From: Rothia nasimurium | GTDB taxonomy: Bacteria > Actinomycetota > Actinomycetes > Actinomycetales > Micrococcaceae | Reading direction: 5' to 3' | DNA: 58,825 nt | Assembly (NCBI RefSeq): GCF_004569295.1 | Contig: NZ_SPQC01000012.1 | Coordinates: forward strand, 1-58,825 | Shown: positions 25,455 through 35,700 of the stretch, piece after piece | Position numbering within the stretch: position 1 is the first letter of the stretch | Layout: every line of letters starts with the position of its first letter | Position numbers and translations under genes: made by a program | Notes under the pieces: model-generated | Database searches by the model: none | Told to the model about the DNA's origin: nothing | The model's input: only the letters and a program-made list of their open reading frames with translations

Positions 25455-25760
25455 TTAGGGGGCCTGGGGCTTCGGCGGTTCAAAGCAGGTCTGGAGCACC
25501 GGGTGCGGGGGCGGGTCAATACCGTTCTCCCGCATGATACGGCGCAGCTCAGCGGCGTACTCGACCATCGCACGCCGGTTGTGAGCCTCGCACTCAGCCC
25601 GGTACTCAGCCTGACGGGCTACGCGCAGGGCTGCGCGGTTTTCTTCCTTCTCAGCAGCGACCTTGCCAGAGCGCCAATCGAGAAAGCTTTTCACCAGCAT
25701 GGTTCCTGCGCCACCGGCACCGAAGAAGGCTAAGAGGAAGGGCAAAAAATCATTGGGCAC
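25455..25760 (-). CDS. Small membrane-anchored coiled-coil protein, possible holin-like
   Basis: From the GTG at 25760 (after AAGGTGAGGG, 13 nt past the upstream stop) the protein has 101 residues. It has one hydrophobic N-terminal helix (FLPFLLAFFGAGGAGTMLVK) and a long charged helix with Arg/Glu/Ala (about 27-75), ending in a Pro-rich tail. The frame is open to 25826, but that start would overlap the upstream gene. It lies in the lysis module. One-helix proteins with a charged tail can be holins or spanin-like helpers; no motif decides. A GC-rich hairpin lies downstream at 25398-25425. Confidence 0.55.
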   Translation of the reverse strand: MPNDFLPFLLAFFGAGGAGTMLVKSFLDWRSGKVAAEKEENRAALRVARQAEYRAECEAHNRRAMVEYAAELRRIMRENGIDPPPHPVLQTCFEPPKPQAP

Positions 25761-25773
25761 ATCCCTCACCTTC

Positions 25774-26181
25774 TTACTTGCCAGGGTCGGCGCGTGCCCA
25801 CCGAATCGTGTAATAGCGCGCACCAAGAAAGAGCAGGATAGTGACAGAGCGCCACAGGCTCACCCAGCGCACGCCAGGGTCGGGATCAAAGACAGTCCAG
25901 AAGAGCTGCACCGCAGAAGCCGCCATCACAAAGAGGATGGCGGCTCTCTCGAACTGCCACAGCCCCCGCGGAGTCGAAGCCACCCCCACTAGGCCACCAG
26001 CAACCAAAGACCCATTGACCAGCAGGCGCGTCCAGGTCTGGACCTGCTCGTCGTGTGGGTGAGGGGGCACCAGCAGCCCCTGTACACCCTGGATAAGGAA
26101 TACAGTGTAGATGGTTAGGAAGAAGGCGGTGACGACGCGGGGTTCAGAGAGCATGTGCCAGAGGCGGTTAAAAGTAATCAT
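25774..26181 (-). CDS. Phage membrane protein with three to four helices
   Basis: I do not recognise the family. The 135-residue protein has hydrophobic segments near 16-37 (VVTAFFLTIYTVFLIQGVQG), 53-68, 79-96 (ERAAILFVMAASAVQLFWTV) and 108-122, with a basic end. It lies in the lysis/tail-tip module just after the collagen-like tail protein. Similar multi-pass proteins often sit between tail and lysin genes of actinobacterial siphoviruses. A holin or antiholin role is possible but unproven. Confidence 0.6.
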   Translation of the reverse strand: MITFNRLWHMLSEPRVVTAFFLTIYTVFLIQGVQGLLVPPHPHDEQVQTWTRLLVNGSLVAGGLVGVASTPRGLWQFERAAILFVMAASAVQLFWTVFDPDPGVRWVSLWRSVTILLFLGARYYTIRWARADPGK

Positions 26182-26196
26182 GTCAGTTTCTCCTTC

Positions 26197-27138
26197 TTAT
26201 GCCGCGGTGCCAGGCAGGGTCTCCGGCCAGGGGTCAGATGTCGGCCACACCCCACAAGCGTGAGCAAAATAAGCCTTATCAATGCCCTGCCCAGTCCACA
26301 GGACTCTCCCGCTTGGGCTGATACCGATATGCCCATTAGTAGCATCACGACCTTGGATTGTGACAGCTCCTCCCCAGGTAGGACGGAACCCTATTGGCAT
26401 ATTTCCCCCGAATATCCCCCATGAGGCAGCTTGAATGCCAGCTGATGCAGATTCAGGGATAGCTACCTGGAAAAATACCAGGTCATCACGGCGTTTTATG
26501 GTGAAGATAGCTTCGGGTGGGAATTGGGTGGGCGGTTTGAGCTCGGCATTGATATTGCGCCAGCCGGTATCTTGAATGACCGCGTCTTTGCCGGTGTCCC
26601 CCTTGGGGCCGGGTGGGCCTGCTGGGCCTTGAGGGCCGACAGGACCCATAGGCCCCGGCTCCCCCGGCACGCCCTGGGGCACAGGGAGCCGGGTCTCGGA
26701 GCCATCGGTGAGGGTGAAAACCAGCTCGCCGTCCTCGGTGGTGATGGCGGCCAGGCCGACACCGTCAGCGCCTGCCTCGCCCCGGGTCATATACTCCCCG
26801 GTCATGGGGTCAGGCACCGGGAGCACCTCAGCCAGATTTACCGGGTGCCCGGCCACCAGCTCGAAGCTAAAAGGCTCCAGCCCCACAGACCCACCAGCGT
26901 GACGCAACCGGGGGCAAGCCTTCCATGTCCAGGTGGTCGGCTGGGTAGACTTGTCGGGCACCTGCAAGGACGCGCTGAGACGCCCCTCAGCGTCCAGCTG
27001 TACTGTGACCGGCGCAGGCAGCGTCACCGCCTCATCATTGCGGGCAAAAGAAAAGGCCGGGGTAAAAACCACCGACCCAGAAAGAGGGGCACCGTCCGGG
27101 GCAAGAAAACGCCCCGACACCTGCTCAAAAACAGCCAT
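26197..27138 (-). CDS. Collagen-like tail fibre / tail-tip protein
   Basis: A 313-residue protein. The N-terminal domain (about 1-115) begins VFEQVSGRFLAPDGAPLSGS and is beta-rich. The middle (about 155-185) is collagen-like, with GEPGPMGPVGPQGPAGPPGP and more Gly-x-y triplets. The C-terminal domain (about 200-313) is beta-rich and starts TGWRNI. Gly-x-y stretches in phage tail fibres form trimeric stalks. By analogy the C-terminal part is the receptor-binding head. It is the most downstream tail gene before the lysis module. Confidence 0.75.
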   Translation of the reverse strand: MAVFEQVSGRFLAPDGAPLSGSVVFTPAFSFARNDEAVTLPAPVTVQLDAEGRLSASLQVPDKSTQPTTWTWKACPRLRHAGGSVGLEPFSFELVAGHPVNLAEVLPVPDPMTGEYMTRGEAGADGVGLAAITTEDGELVFTLTDGSETRLPVPQGVPGEPGPMGPVGPQGPAGPPGPKGDTGKDAVIQDTGWRNINAELKPPTQFPPEAIFTIKRRDDLVFFQVAIPESASAGIQAASWGIFGGNMPIGFRPTWGGAVTIQGRDATNGHIGISPSGRVLWTGQGIDKAYFAHACGVWPTSDPWPETLPGTAA

Positions 27139-27149
27139 ACTTCACCCCT

Positions 27150-27830
27150 TTACGCAATCTTGAAAAGACGCTTAGCATCAGCCACCGCCGCCGAAACCTC
27201 AATATCAGACAGGGCGCGCTGCCATACTTTCAGTAGGCCGTAATCTTCGCGCACCGTTGATGAATACACATTCGTGCCTAGGCCGTAGAACACGCCGCTA
27301 CCAGGCTGAAGCGAAAGGGGCGCACCTGCGCTAGTGCCATTGACCCAGGCTTCCACACTGCCTGCCTGAAGGCGCAGCGCGTAGACCGCAAGCTCAGCAG
27401 GTGGGCTCACCGAAAAAGTGGCCGTGGTCGCACCGGCGACGGTCAGGCGGAAGGTGCCACCACCGCCGATAGTCCACCCCGGCACGCGCACCTGCGCGGA
27501 TTTGTTGGCTACCAGGGAGGCGACGATGAGGACGGTGCAGGCCCCGGGCGGGGTCGGACCGCTAGCCGTCATGGCGGCACTACCCTGGGGGATAGACACC
27601 ACAGGGGCAGCCCCATCGGTGAAGCTGTTCCCGGCGCCTGCGGTGGCCAGGTTGCGGCCACCAATCATATCCGGCAGGGTTTTCACATCAGTGGTAGCTC
27701 CACCGCGTAGGGTGTGGGCAAGCCAGAGGCTAGCCCCATCATGGGGCCCGATAACCGGGGGTGTCCAGAGAGCCGAAGCGTCAAGAACCGGGGCACCTGT
27801 ACTAATACCCTTAGCAGGGACCATGCTCAT
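27150..27830 (-). CDS. Tail-tip protein with lectin-like beta-sandwich
   Basis: From the ATG at 27830, 2 nt after the upstream stop and after AGATAGGAAAAT, the product has 226 residues. Features include DGASLWLAHTLRGG near 30, a central beta-rich region, and YGLLKVWQRALSDIEVSAAV near the end. The last segment is typical of concanavalin-A-like (LamG) domains in tail proteins (VWxRALSxxE). It may bind cell-wall sugars. The frame is open to 27860, but that would overlap the upstream gene. Confidence 0.6.
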   Translation of the reverse strand: MSMVPAKGISTGAPVLDASALWTPPVIGPHDGASLWLAHTLRGGATTDVKTLPDMIGGRNLATAGAGNSFTDGAAPVVSIPQGSAAMTASGPTPPGACTVLIVASLVANKSAQVRVPGWTIGGGGTFRLTVAGATTATFSVSPPAELAVYALRLQAGSVEAWVNGTSAGAPLSLQPGSGVFYGLGTNVYSSTVREDYGLLKVWQRALSDIEVSAAVADAKRLFKIA

Positions 27831-27832
27831 AA

Positions 27833-29173
27833 TTATTTTCCTATCTCTGTAAAATGCCAACGGGTCATGGTGACCACTTCTATTTCGCCTGAATCGCGGC
27901 GGGTCTTGAGGCGGTCAAGGAAGCCCTCGATGCCGGCGCGTGTCATACGCTGGGCAGCGCCGCCGCCCTCGATGTAGCAGGCGTGCAAGCCCAGGATGAC
28001 CCCGCCCCCGTTAGCGACGGCTTTATCAATGAGTTTTTCGCCGATACCGGCGGGCTTCACCCCAGCATCCTGCGGAAAATCTAGCCATTGACGGCCTGCA
28101 TTCATGCGCGGCGCCCCGTCCAGGGGGTGCACGAAGTCGTTCAAGACCGGGTTGTTCATGGTGCCCGTGGCCCAGGCGTGCCCGTAATTGACCCACCGGT
28201 CATAGGCGGTGCCTACTAGGGCGAGCTCGCCCTTAGTGCCAATCAGGGGGGCGGTTTTGTACTGGACGCCCTCGGGGAAGTCGCACCCGGGCGGGATGAA
28301 GCCCAGCACGTCTTGCCCGGTCTCAGCTCGCAGGCGGTCGCGGGAGCCAATAATTTCAGCTTTCATCTGCGCCACACTGGTCACGTCGGCATGTGTGGCC
28401 CCGTGATTGCAGATTTCCACCCCATCAGCAGCGGCCATAGCTTTCACATCGGCCCAGCTCTTACCCACGCTAAACCCCGCGTAGGAGTAGCCTGCGTCAA
28501 AAGTGTTTCCGTTCAGTGCCCAACTCCAGGGCAGAGCGCGGGCCTTCATCATGGGCGCGAAAATATCCAAGGTGGCCGCCGGGTAGTCATCTGCCACGAT
28601 GGCTACCACGGCCTTAGCGGTGGTACGCCGGGGCGCTGCCACAGTGCGGCGGGCACGGTCGCGCAAAAGGTCACGCTGGGCTACATCAGGCAGCGCATCC
28701 ACTTGGCTCTCGACATACTCCGAGCTGACGCCGCCACCTACCGGGCGGCCCTTGTAGTTGGTGCCCACCTCATAGGTGCCAGAAGAAGGGGCCTCGATAC
28801 TCATAAGCAGGCGGGAATCCCCATCAGAGGGCACGCCTAGCGCTGCCAAAGACTCAGCGCCAGAAAGCAAAAGGCGGCCACGAAAATTCGTGCCCACCTC
28901 ATAGGAGCCGCCGGTTTTGGCCTCAATGGGCACCAGCGAATTTTCTTTCACCGCCTCGATAGACTCCCCGACCTCACCGGTCAGGGCGTCCATCTGGGTC
29001 TGCATCTGCTCGCTAGCTTGCTGGATTTTCTCGGAAGTCGAAGCCTCAGCCGTGGCGGCCACGGTCGAGAGTGCAGCCTCAATCGTCACCGCCTGCTTTT
29101 GGTCTTGGGTACGGCCCAAAGCCAGCATAGAAGGGTCATCATAGTAGATGCCGTAAGTGGGGGTCGTACCCAT
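27833..29173 (-). CDS. Tail protein with NodB-like polysaccharide deacetylase domain
   Basis: This 446-residue protein has a tail-specific N-terminus (about 1-160) with a helical region (STSEKIQQASEQMQTQMDAL) and two SYEVGTNFRGR/TYEVGTNYKGR repeats. The C-terminal half (about 185-446) looks like a carbohydrate esterase 4 deacetylase: AIVADDYPA (motif 1, Asp-Asp), CNHGATHAD (motif 2, HxxxH), FIPPGCDFPEG (motif 3 region) and ILGLHACYIEGGG near the end (motif 5-like). Such a domain could deacetylate host peptidoglycan or surface glycan during adsorption. Activity is inferred from motifs only. Confidence 0.75.
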   Translation of the reverse strand: MGTTPTYGIYYDDPSMLALGRTQDQKQAVTIEAALSTVAATAEASTSEKIQQASEQMQTQMDALTGEVGESIEAVKENSLVPIEAKTGGSYEVGTNFRGRLLLSGAESLAALGVPSDGDSRLLMSIEAPSSGTYEVGTNYKGRPVGGGVSSEYVESQVDALPDVAQRDLLRDRARRTVAAPRRTTAKAVVAIVADDYPAATLDIFAPMMKARALPWSWALNGNTFDAGYSYAGFSVGKSWADVKAMAAADGVEICNHGATHADVTSVAQMKAEIIGSRDRLRAETGQDVLGFIPPGCDFPEGVQYKTAPLIGTKGELALVGTAYDRWVNYGHAWATGTMNNPVLNDFVHPLDGAPRMNAGRQWLDFPQDAGVKPAGIGEKLIDKAVANGGGVILGLHACYIEGGGAAQRMTRAGIEGFLDRLKTRRDSGEIEVVTMTRWHFTEIGK

Positions 29174-29174
29174 C

Positions 29175-31433
29175 TTATCCTCCGTGGTAAATATCAGGGG
29201 CCGCCTCAGCGGTAGCCCAGGTTGTCTTATCGGCAGTGCGGGTGGCCTCCAGCTGCGCCCAGGTCATGCCCTGGGCTCTCACAGCAGCCTCCACCTGCGC
29301 CCAGTTCCGGGAGCGGAATTCTTCGGCCACGGTGCGGATATCCAGGGTGGTGGTGCCGCTATCTGGGTCATGGGTTACGCCCTCGACCGAGCCGCGGATA
29401 ATAGCGCCGAAGAGATTGCCTGACCCGTCCCGCTGTACGCCGAATAGCCTAATCATGGCGTGCATGGTAATGGTCGGGTCATAGCGGACGGTCACCTGGC
29501 GCATGCACGGGGGTGGGGCCGTGACCTTCCCCGCCAGATACTGCGCCATCTCCGTAGCGACCTTCGCGTCGGTCACCCAGCGGGTAGCGTCAATCGCCAG
29601 CACACCCGCAAAGGGGGAAGAATCAGCGGCCACCGCAACGGTGGCCTCGGTGCGCTCCACCTTCCCACGCCCGCGCATAATCGGGGTCTGCGCCCCGTGT
29701 AGCATGCGCGAAATCTGGGGGTGCTCGAACACTTCCCGGTTGGCGTCCTCACTAAACTTTTCGGTGATAACCCACTTCCAAGGCACCACCTCACGCACGG
29801 TCATGGCATACCCGCCCACCCAGCGGGTCGGGCTATCTTGGGTGGGCCCGGGCTTAGCGCAGCCGAACCAGGACCCATTCATGGAGTTGAACCCGCTCGG
29901 GTTGGCGTTGAGGTTCGAGAAGGTGGCGTCGGGGTCTACCCAGTCAGTGGCCTCGTCATATTCGATAAATCCCTCCGTATTATCCCCGGCCTTAGCCGTC
30001 CCACCCTTGCTCCACAGCTCGACGTTGTACCCGGTGGTATAGGTCGAAGCTACTTCCGAGTAGGTGACCTCCACTGCCGAGCGGCGAAGGGCAAGCTCAC
30101 TCACGATTTGGTAATCGGCGATATGCTCGGCGGCGGTCAGCTCATGGGCCACAGGCTTACCCAGCAGATACTCAGCAGATTCAAAATGCGCGATACCCTC
30201 ACCGTCCACCCACCAGGCGGCGCAGGTGGCCGCGGCGATTTCATCGAGCACGGAGCCCGCCGACTGGTCGCGGATAGAGGGTGAAGCGGCCAGCCCCGTA
30301 GCCCACCTACCGGGCTGAATCTGCGCAGTCTGCCGATGTGCCAGGGCAGGGTGCGCTACCCCGGTATTGGGGTCAGAGACCTGCACGCCAGCTACCCTAG
30401 CCAGAGGGTCAGCTGTGACACTGAGGTACTGGAAAGGGGCCTTGAAGCTCGTGGCAAAAGAAGCCCTGTAATCCCCCACAGCGACCTCGGTCATCTCACC
30501 GACCGTACGCAGGGAGATGACACGCTCACTAGCCCAAGTACTGGCGTCGATGGTATGTACCACCTCCGTGGTGCCCCCAACGTATCCGCGCACTACCTGA
30601 AGCTGCCGGGCGGCGGTGATATGGAAGCCAACCAACCAGTTATCGGAAGCTACCGCATACACCTGGGCTTCCCCTGCGTGGGATAGGCCAATCATGGCAG
30701 AAAGGCGGATACGACCAGCAGGGATAGGCCGACCGGTGTTGTTGTGGACGGCGACTTTGCCTGCGTCCATCCAGAGCATGCCTTCTTCATGGCGCAGGCG
30801 TGGGGAGAAGGCGCCACCGGCAGGGTTTTTGTGGGCTTGGGAGCGAATCAAGTAGCCGTTCTTCTTCCACTCGTTGGAGAAGAAAGCCCCCTGCATGGTG
30901 GCCTCAGCCCACAAACCAGCAGGCGGCGGCGGAGTCAGGTGATACCCAGCCGCCCTGAAAGCCTCAGCCACAGCCCACAGAGGCGTGGGGTAGCAGTGAC
31001 GGTAGCCGTCCGCGTCCGAAGACCAGGCAATATCAAAAGTATTTTTCGGCATGACGCGCATAACCGGGGGCAGGCGGACCTTACGAGAGAAAGAATCTAG
31101 GGGGATAGTCATTTCAAGGCTGGCACTATCGATACTGTGACGAGCGGTGCTGACCGTGGGCCGGAAGGTGGCCACCAGCTTCTGCCCCTGCCAGACCTTA
31201 ATCACCACAGTATCCCCTGCCAGGGGGTAGGTCTGGGTGAACGGCGAGGGGCCACCCTCAACCGTTTCTTTCGGGGGGACGATATCGCATTTAGCGTGCC
31301 AGGCCCCATTCCCGGCAGTGATACCGATACTCTCCGGCAGGGAAGAGCTAGCGGCCTGCCCCCAGGTGAGATTCTTGATACGGTACACGGTCCCCTTATA
31401 TTCCAGGGTTTCACGGATAGACACGGCCACCAT
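29175..31433 (-). CDS. Minor tail protein, probable tail-tip hub
   Basis: A 752-residue protein downstream of the distal-tail gene, in the place of the tail-associated hub of actinobacterial siphoviruses. It has beta-rich blocks (DTVVIKVWQGQKLVATFRPT) and a middle part (about 240-340) that resembles a carbohydrate-binding module. Near the C-terminus short repeats occur: NWAQVEAAV, TWAQLEATR and TWATAEAAP (about 712-746). No peptidase motif is visible. Starts with MVAVSIRETLEYKGT, 1 nt after the stop of the 31435 gene. Confidence 0.65.
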   Translation of the reverse strand: MVAVSIRETLEYKGTVYRIKNLTWGQAASSSLPESIGITAGNGAWHAKCDIVPPKETVEGGPSPFTQTYPLAGDTVVIKVWQGQKLVATFRPTVSTARHSIDSASLEMTIPLDSFSRKVRLPPVMRVMPKNTFDIAWSSDADGYRHCYPTPLWAVAEAFRAAGYHLTPPPPAGLWAEATMQGAFFSNEWKKNGYLIRSQAHKNPAGGAFSPRLRHEEGMLWMDAGKVAVHNNTGRPIPAGRIRLSAMIGLSHAGEAQVYAVASDNWLVGFHITAARQLQVVRGYVGGTTEVVHTIDASTWASERVISLRTVGEMTEVAVGDYRASFATSFKAPFQYLSVTADPLARVAGVQVSDPNTGVAHPALAHRQTAQIQPGRWATGLAASPSIRDQSAGSVLDEIAAATCAAWWVDGEGIAHFESAEYLLGKPVAHELTAAEHIADYQIVSELALRRSAVEVTYSEVASTYTTGYNVELWSKGGTAKAGDNTEGFIEYDEATDWVDPDATFSNLNANPSGFNSMNGSWFGCAKPGPTQDSPTRWVGGYAMTVREVVPWKWVITEKFSEDANREVFEHPQISRMLHGAQTPIMRGRGKVERTEATVAVAADSSPFAGVLAIDATRWVTDAKVATEMAQYLAGKVTAPPPCMRQVTVRYDPTITMHAMIRLFGVQRDGSGNLFGAIIRGSVEGVTHDPDSGTTTLDIRTVAEEFRSRNWAQVEAAVRAQGMTWAQLEATRTADKTTWATAEAAPDIYHGG

Positions 31434-31434
31434 G

Positions 31435-32220
31435 TTAGTTCACCTCCGTGAGCGTCAAAGAGTAAGAAACCGGGGAATGCGGATACGCCAAGCTGCCGTG
31501 CGAGTATTGGATGTCGTCGATGGTGACCCAGGCGCAATGCCCCACGGGGGCCGCCCCCAGCTTGGTCGCGTCATGGCCCGTGCGTAGGGCAGGGGCCGCG
31601 AAAACAGTGAGCGCACCAGCGGCCACAATTTTAGCTTCCACAGCTCCGGCCGGGGCGGTAGACTCAACCTGTACCCACCCAGGCGCGGTAGTGGCAGTAG
31701 CTCTAGCAGTGTAGTGGCGCATGAGGACCCCGGCAGCGTCGCGGTACTCGATGGACAGGATACCCCCGCCCTGGTAGGCAGAACCTACCAGGGTCATACC
31801 TTCGCGCACGGGGGCAGAGGTAGAGGCGATATACCCGCCAGCCCGTGATAGCCCGTAGGCCTGCACGGGTAGGCCGTCCACGGCTCTACTGCCCAGGGGT
31901 AGGACATTGCCGGTAACTGTCTCAGAGGGGAGCATGTTCACATGCCTGCCCATGAGCGACAGCCAATACAGGCGGCGCCCACCAGAGCGGGCCAGGGCTG
32001 TGACCCGGTTAGCCCACTCCCACGGAGCCTGAACATCAACCTGCCAAGAACGCGGAGTCACACCACGGAAGAAAGCAGACCGCAGCCCAAGCGCAGACAC
32101 AAACGGCGCGATAAGAGGCCCACCGCCAGAGACACTCACCGAGCCGCGATCAGCAACCGGCACCCAATGGTGGTCCTCAGTCACCAGCCAGCCCACACAA
32201 TCATTCAACCCAATGCTCAT
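31435..32220 (-). CDS. Minor tail protein (distal-tail-like)
   Basis: A 261-residue protein. The N-terminal half includes LRSAFFRGVTPRSWQVDVQA and WEWANRVTALARSGGRRLYW. This resembles tail proteins that follow the tape measure and organise the tip. The C-terminal half (about 125-215) looks like a carbohydrate-binding beta-sandwich (GGYIASTSAPVREGMTLVGS). The stop is just before the hub gene. Its ATG overlaps the end of the 32217 gene by 4 nt. No enzymatic motif is visible. Confidence 0.6.
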   Translation of the reverse strand: MSIGLNDCVGWLVTEDHHWVPVADRGSVSVSGGGPLIAPFVSALGLRSAFFRGVTPRSWQVDVQAPWEWANRVTALARSGGRRLYWLSLMGRHVNMLPSETVTGNVLPLGSRAVDGLPVQAYGLSRAGGYIASTSAPVREGMTLVGSAYQGGGILSIEYRDAAGVLMRHYTARATATTAPGWVQVESTAPAGAVEAKIVAAGALTVFAAPALRTGHDATKLGAAPVGHCAWVTIDDIQYSHGSLAYPHSPVSYSLTLTEVN

Positions 32221-32753
32221 GTTCCCTCTGCCCCCTCTAAAAATAAGAACTTGCCGTACCGTGATTCATCAGGCGGTAACACGAGCCCCGACAACATAAT
32301 CTGGGTAGGCTCCCCCACCGCAAGGTTGATCCCTGACTCTGTCAGTAAGCCAGCACGCCTAAAATAGATACCCGATAAGTTCCCCTTATCATGCACTACG
32401 ACCTGAACCGACCGAGAGCTAGGAGCGCCATCGTGTACCGCGTATCCACCCAGTTGGCTATCGTAACGTCCCCCAGGAAAAGCCAACTCCCAAGAGGCAC
32501 GATTAAAGTCAAGCAAAGGAATAGTAAATTTCCAGTACTTAGGTTCACTGCACACTGACGGGTACAGCTCATATTGCGCAAGTTCAGCATCAGAGGGCGA
32601 CACCCGCATCAGCTCAAACGGCGCTTCTCTTCCCGTATGCCCTAGGTTAGCCCAGCTGTCCGGGGCTGGCCTACTCATATCAAAAGGCTCCGCAGCTGGC
32701 CCCTTAGAAACGTAGAAATATGCTTTCTCTAGAACAAGCATTGCATCACGCAT
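32217..32753 (-). CDS. Tail-tube-protein paralogue downstream of the tape measure
   Basis: This 178-residue protein resembles the major tail protein at 39700. Shared features in the same order are DSWANLGHTG against GFANLGHTS, WELAFPGG against LKLAFGGN, and SSRSVQVVVHDKGNLSGIYF against VSRGSWVAVFEDGNEKLFFY, followed by a LVLPPDESRYGKFLF end. It is probably a second tube-like ring protein at the tail tip, as in phages whose distal tail rings share the tube fold. Both length and order agree, which makes duplication likely. Confidence 0.65.
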   Translation of the reverse strand: MRDAMLVLEKAYFYVSKGPAAEPFDMSRPAPDSWANLGHTGREAPFELMRVSPSDAELAQYELYPSVCSEPKYWKFTIPLLDFNRASWELAFPGGRYDSQLGGYAVHDGAPSSRSVQVVVHDKGNLSGIYFRRAGLLTESGINLAVGEPTQIMLSGLVLPPDESRYGKFLFLEGAEGT

Positions 32754-32767
32754 AGAGGTGCCTCCTT

Positions 32768-35700
32768 TCAGAATTTAGCCCCGTATTTCAGGTTCAACAT
32801 TTGAAGCTCCGAATGCACGGCGCGCCCGTCCAAATTAAGAACTAATTGGACAGGGACATTCATTGCCTCAATAGAGGACAGAGCAGGTTCTATAGCCAAA
32901 GCTACGGCCCTCCCCAAGGCCTCGCTGTCAATGCCAGTAACACCCCCACCAGCAGGCGTGACCCCGCCGTCCCGGTACTGGTTGATGGTGTACCCAAACC
33001 GGTGAGCCACCTCAGAGAGAATACGAGTAGACCGCTCCCGCTTAGAAGCAGCCAAAGGGATATAAGCCTCCCCGCCAGTCTCAGGCTCAGCCCACACTCT
33101 AAAGGGGTAAGAAGGGCGGGCAATCATAGCCTGATGATTCTCGCTGAATCCACCACTGGCGAAGGTCTGCACCCCGGCCCCATTCACCATGCCGCCATCA
33201 GCAAACCCTAGCTTTGAGGCCACCGCTCTAAACGTTGCTGTGAACGTGCCACTAAACCCACGAGCCGCATTCACCAAAGAACTAATGGTTCCGCTGGCGT
33301 TATCGCGGGCGTTAAGCGTAGCGGTGTAGGTTGAGCGGTTCCAGCCTTCACCGCCCTGTTGAGCTTGTCCCACTGCACGGGCCGCCGGGCCATTATTACC
33401 GGATAAGGTGGCTGTAAAGGTCGAGGAGTTAAACACCCCACCGAGAATATCCATAGCCCCCTTGGCCAGCGAGAAGGGCCCACTATTACCAGCCAGTACA
33501 GCAGTGAAGGTCGAGGAGTTAAACAGCCCACCGATACCATCAGCAGACCCCTTAGCCCCGATAAACGGCGCCTCGTTGCCTGCCAGCGTGGCAGTGTAGG
33601 TTGCAGCGTTATGTTTCTGTCCCTCAGCTTCAGCCGCGGCTTTCTTCTCCTGGAAAGGGGTATTGTCCCCGTCAAGGGTTGCTGTCCCGCGAGCCTCAAC
33701 CGAGAACTGAGCCAGCGACGAACCGACCTGAGCCATCTTCTCAGCAACCGGATCAGAGTTGGCGTTAAAGATAACAGGGTTCTGCTCAACCTGAGTTTTT
33801 TTGTCCTCCCAGTTGCCGGGCAACGCATTGACAATGGTGTTCCACTCTTCAGAATCCAATCGCAGAGCCTGTCGTATCTCTTCACCGTTCATGCCCTGGC
33901 GGAGCATGTCATAGGCGGCAAGGACCGCTGCCTCAGTAGCGGCGTTCGACACAACAGTAACTTCTGATACCGTGCCGTTCATGGCCGTCAAAGACTCCAG
34001 TAGCTTGCTCTGAGACTCCCGCACCTCGTCCACATTAGACGAGACGTGAGCTACCCAGTCCTGACCTGTTAGTCCCTGGAGGTTAGCCTCGGCAGCATAG
34101 AACTTCTCAGCAAACCCCGGGTTCTCCAAATCCATGCGAGCTACCCAAGTCTTAGACCCGAGCACCTCACCATCACGAAGAACCTTATCCGAGATTTTGT
34201 ACCATTCCTCAGCGTCAAGGCCGACCTTGGCGCGCCAGGCGGCATTATCAAACTCAGCCCCCTGGACCTTCGCGGCAACAACCGCATCCAGGAAAGCAGA
34301 ATTATCACCGCCAAGAACAGCTACCCGTTCTTCATCGGTAAAGTCACGGCCCCGCTCAATCACCTCATTGAGTACCGCTTGAGCGTCCGTACCATCAGCC
34401 AACAGTGACGCCTCAAAGACTGATGAAGACCAGTTATACCCAGCCTTCACCATGCCCTCAATAGCAGAAGAAGCAACATCAGGATTAGCCTTCAAGAACG
34501 CGGTGAACGCCTTACCGTCAAAGACTCGGCCTTGTTTCTCTACAGCGGCTTGGGCCTTCATGTAGTCTTCGGCGCGGCCCATAAAGGTGACCTCAACAGT
34601 CCAGGGCTCACCAGCTATATCACGCAGGTAGCTCTCAGCCTGTTGTGCATCCGCACCCATCTGCTGTAGCTGTTCTGAGGCACTAGAACGCCATAACGCC
34701 ATGACCTCATTCGCCGCAGCCGCCGCTTCTGTGGTGTTCTTATCATGTGCCTTAGCGTTATCGTAAACCGCCTGCGCATGGCTGAGAGCCGTGTCATAGG
34801 ACTGAGATAGGGCTGAATCAAGTTGGGCTAGTTCAGAAACCGTAGTATCAAGACGCCACGATGTCTTTCCCAGAGCATTCTCGTACTCCTGAAAAGCACC
34901 AACCCCACCCTTACCAGCCTCAGCAACCGCGCTAAAGGCCGACCCCAGACTACCGAGAGCCTGCTCATGAGTATTCAGACTCCCCAGGAAAGAGCGAGTT
35001 GAACCATTGATCAGGTCAAGGACTTCCTTAGCCGCAGCTGCCTTCTGCACGGTAGAAGAATACTCGTTATTAAGAACCTCCTGCTGCTTCTTTAAAGCGG
35101 CTGCTTCACGGGTCGTTGTACCCATAGAACGAGCATATTCCTCATGCTTACGCTTAGCCTCTTTGAGTGCATCATTATGGCGGTCCCATTCAGAACGCAA
35201 ATCGCGGAACATGGCATCGGTAATCTTAGCCGCCTCAGCGGAGCCAAAGAGACTTATTGCCTGTTCCTCGGTGAGTGCCCCGTTCTCGTCAATAATACGG
35301 TTCGCTTCTTCTAGAGCACCACGGTAATCTGACCAGTTCCCGCCGGAAGCTGCAACGTCCGCACCCAAGTCAGCCATAGTCTTGCCGGTAGCCTTGACAG
35401 CTCCCTCAAAGGTCCATATCTGCTCGGTTCCGGGTAAAAGGTTCATAGTCCATTCATTGGCCTTATCAAACCAGTTGCCCACAGCGGTACCGTAGTTCTC
35501 AAAGCCCCGTGTCAGCTGCTCTGCTGTTTGCATTGTGACGTTGCCTGCCTCATCGAGAGAACCTTGCAGCGCTTGAGTGTGCTGTTTAGCCTCAGCAACC
35601 TCAGCAGCCCATATACCAACGGCAGCTCCTGCAACAGCAAACGCAACGCCCCAGGGGCCGCCCAAGAAGTTGGTGAGCCCGCCCAGCGCCCCGCGTAGCC

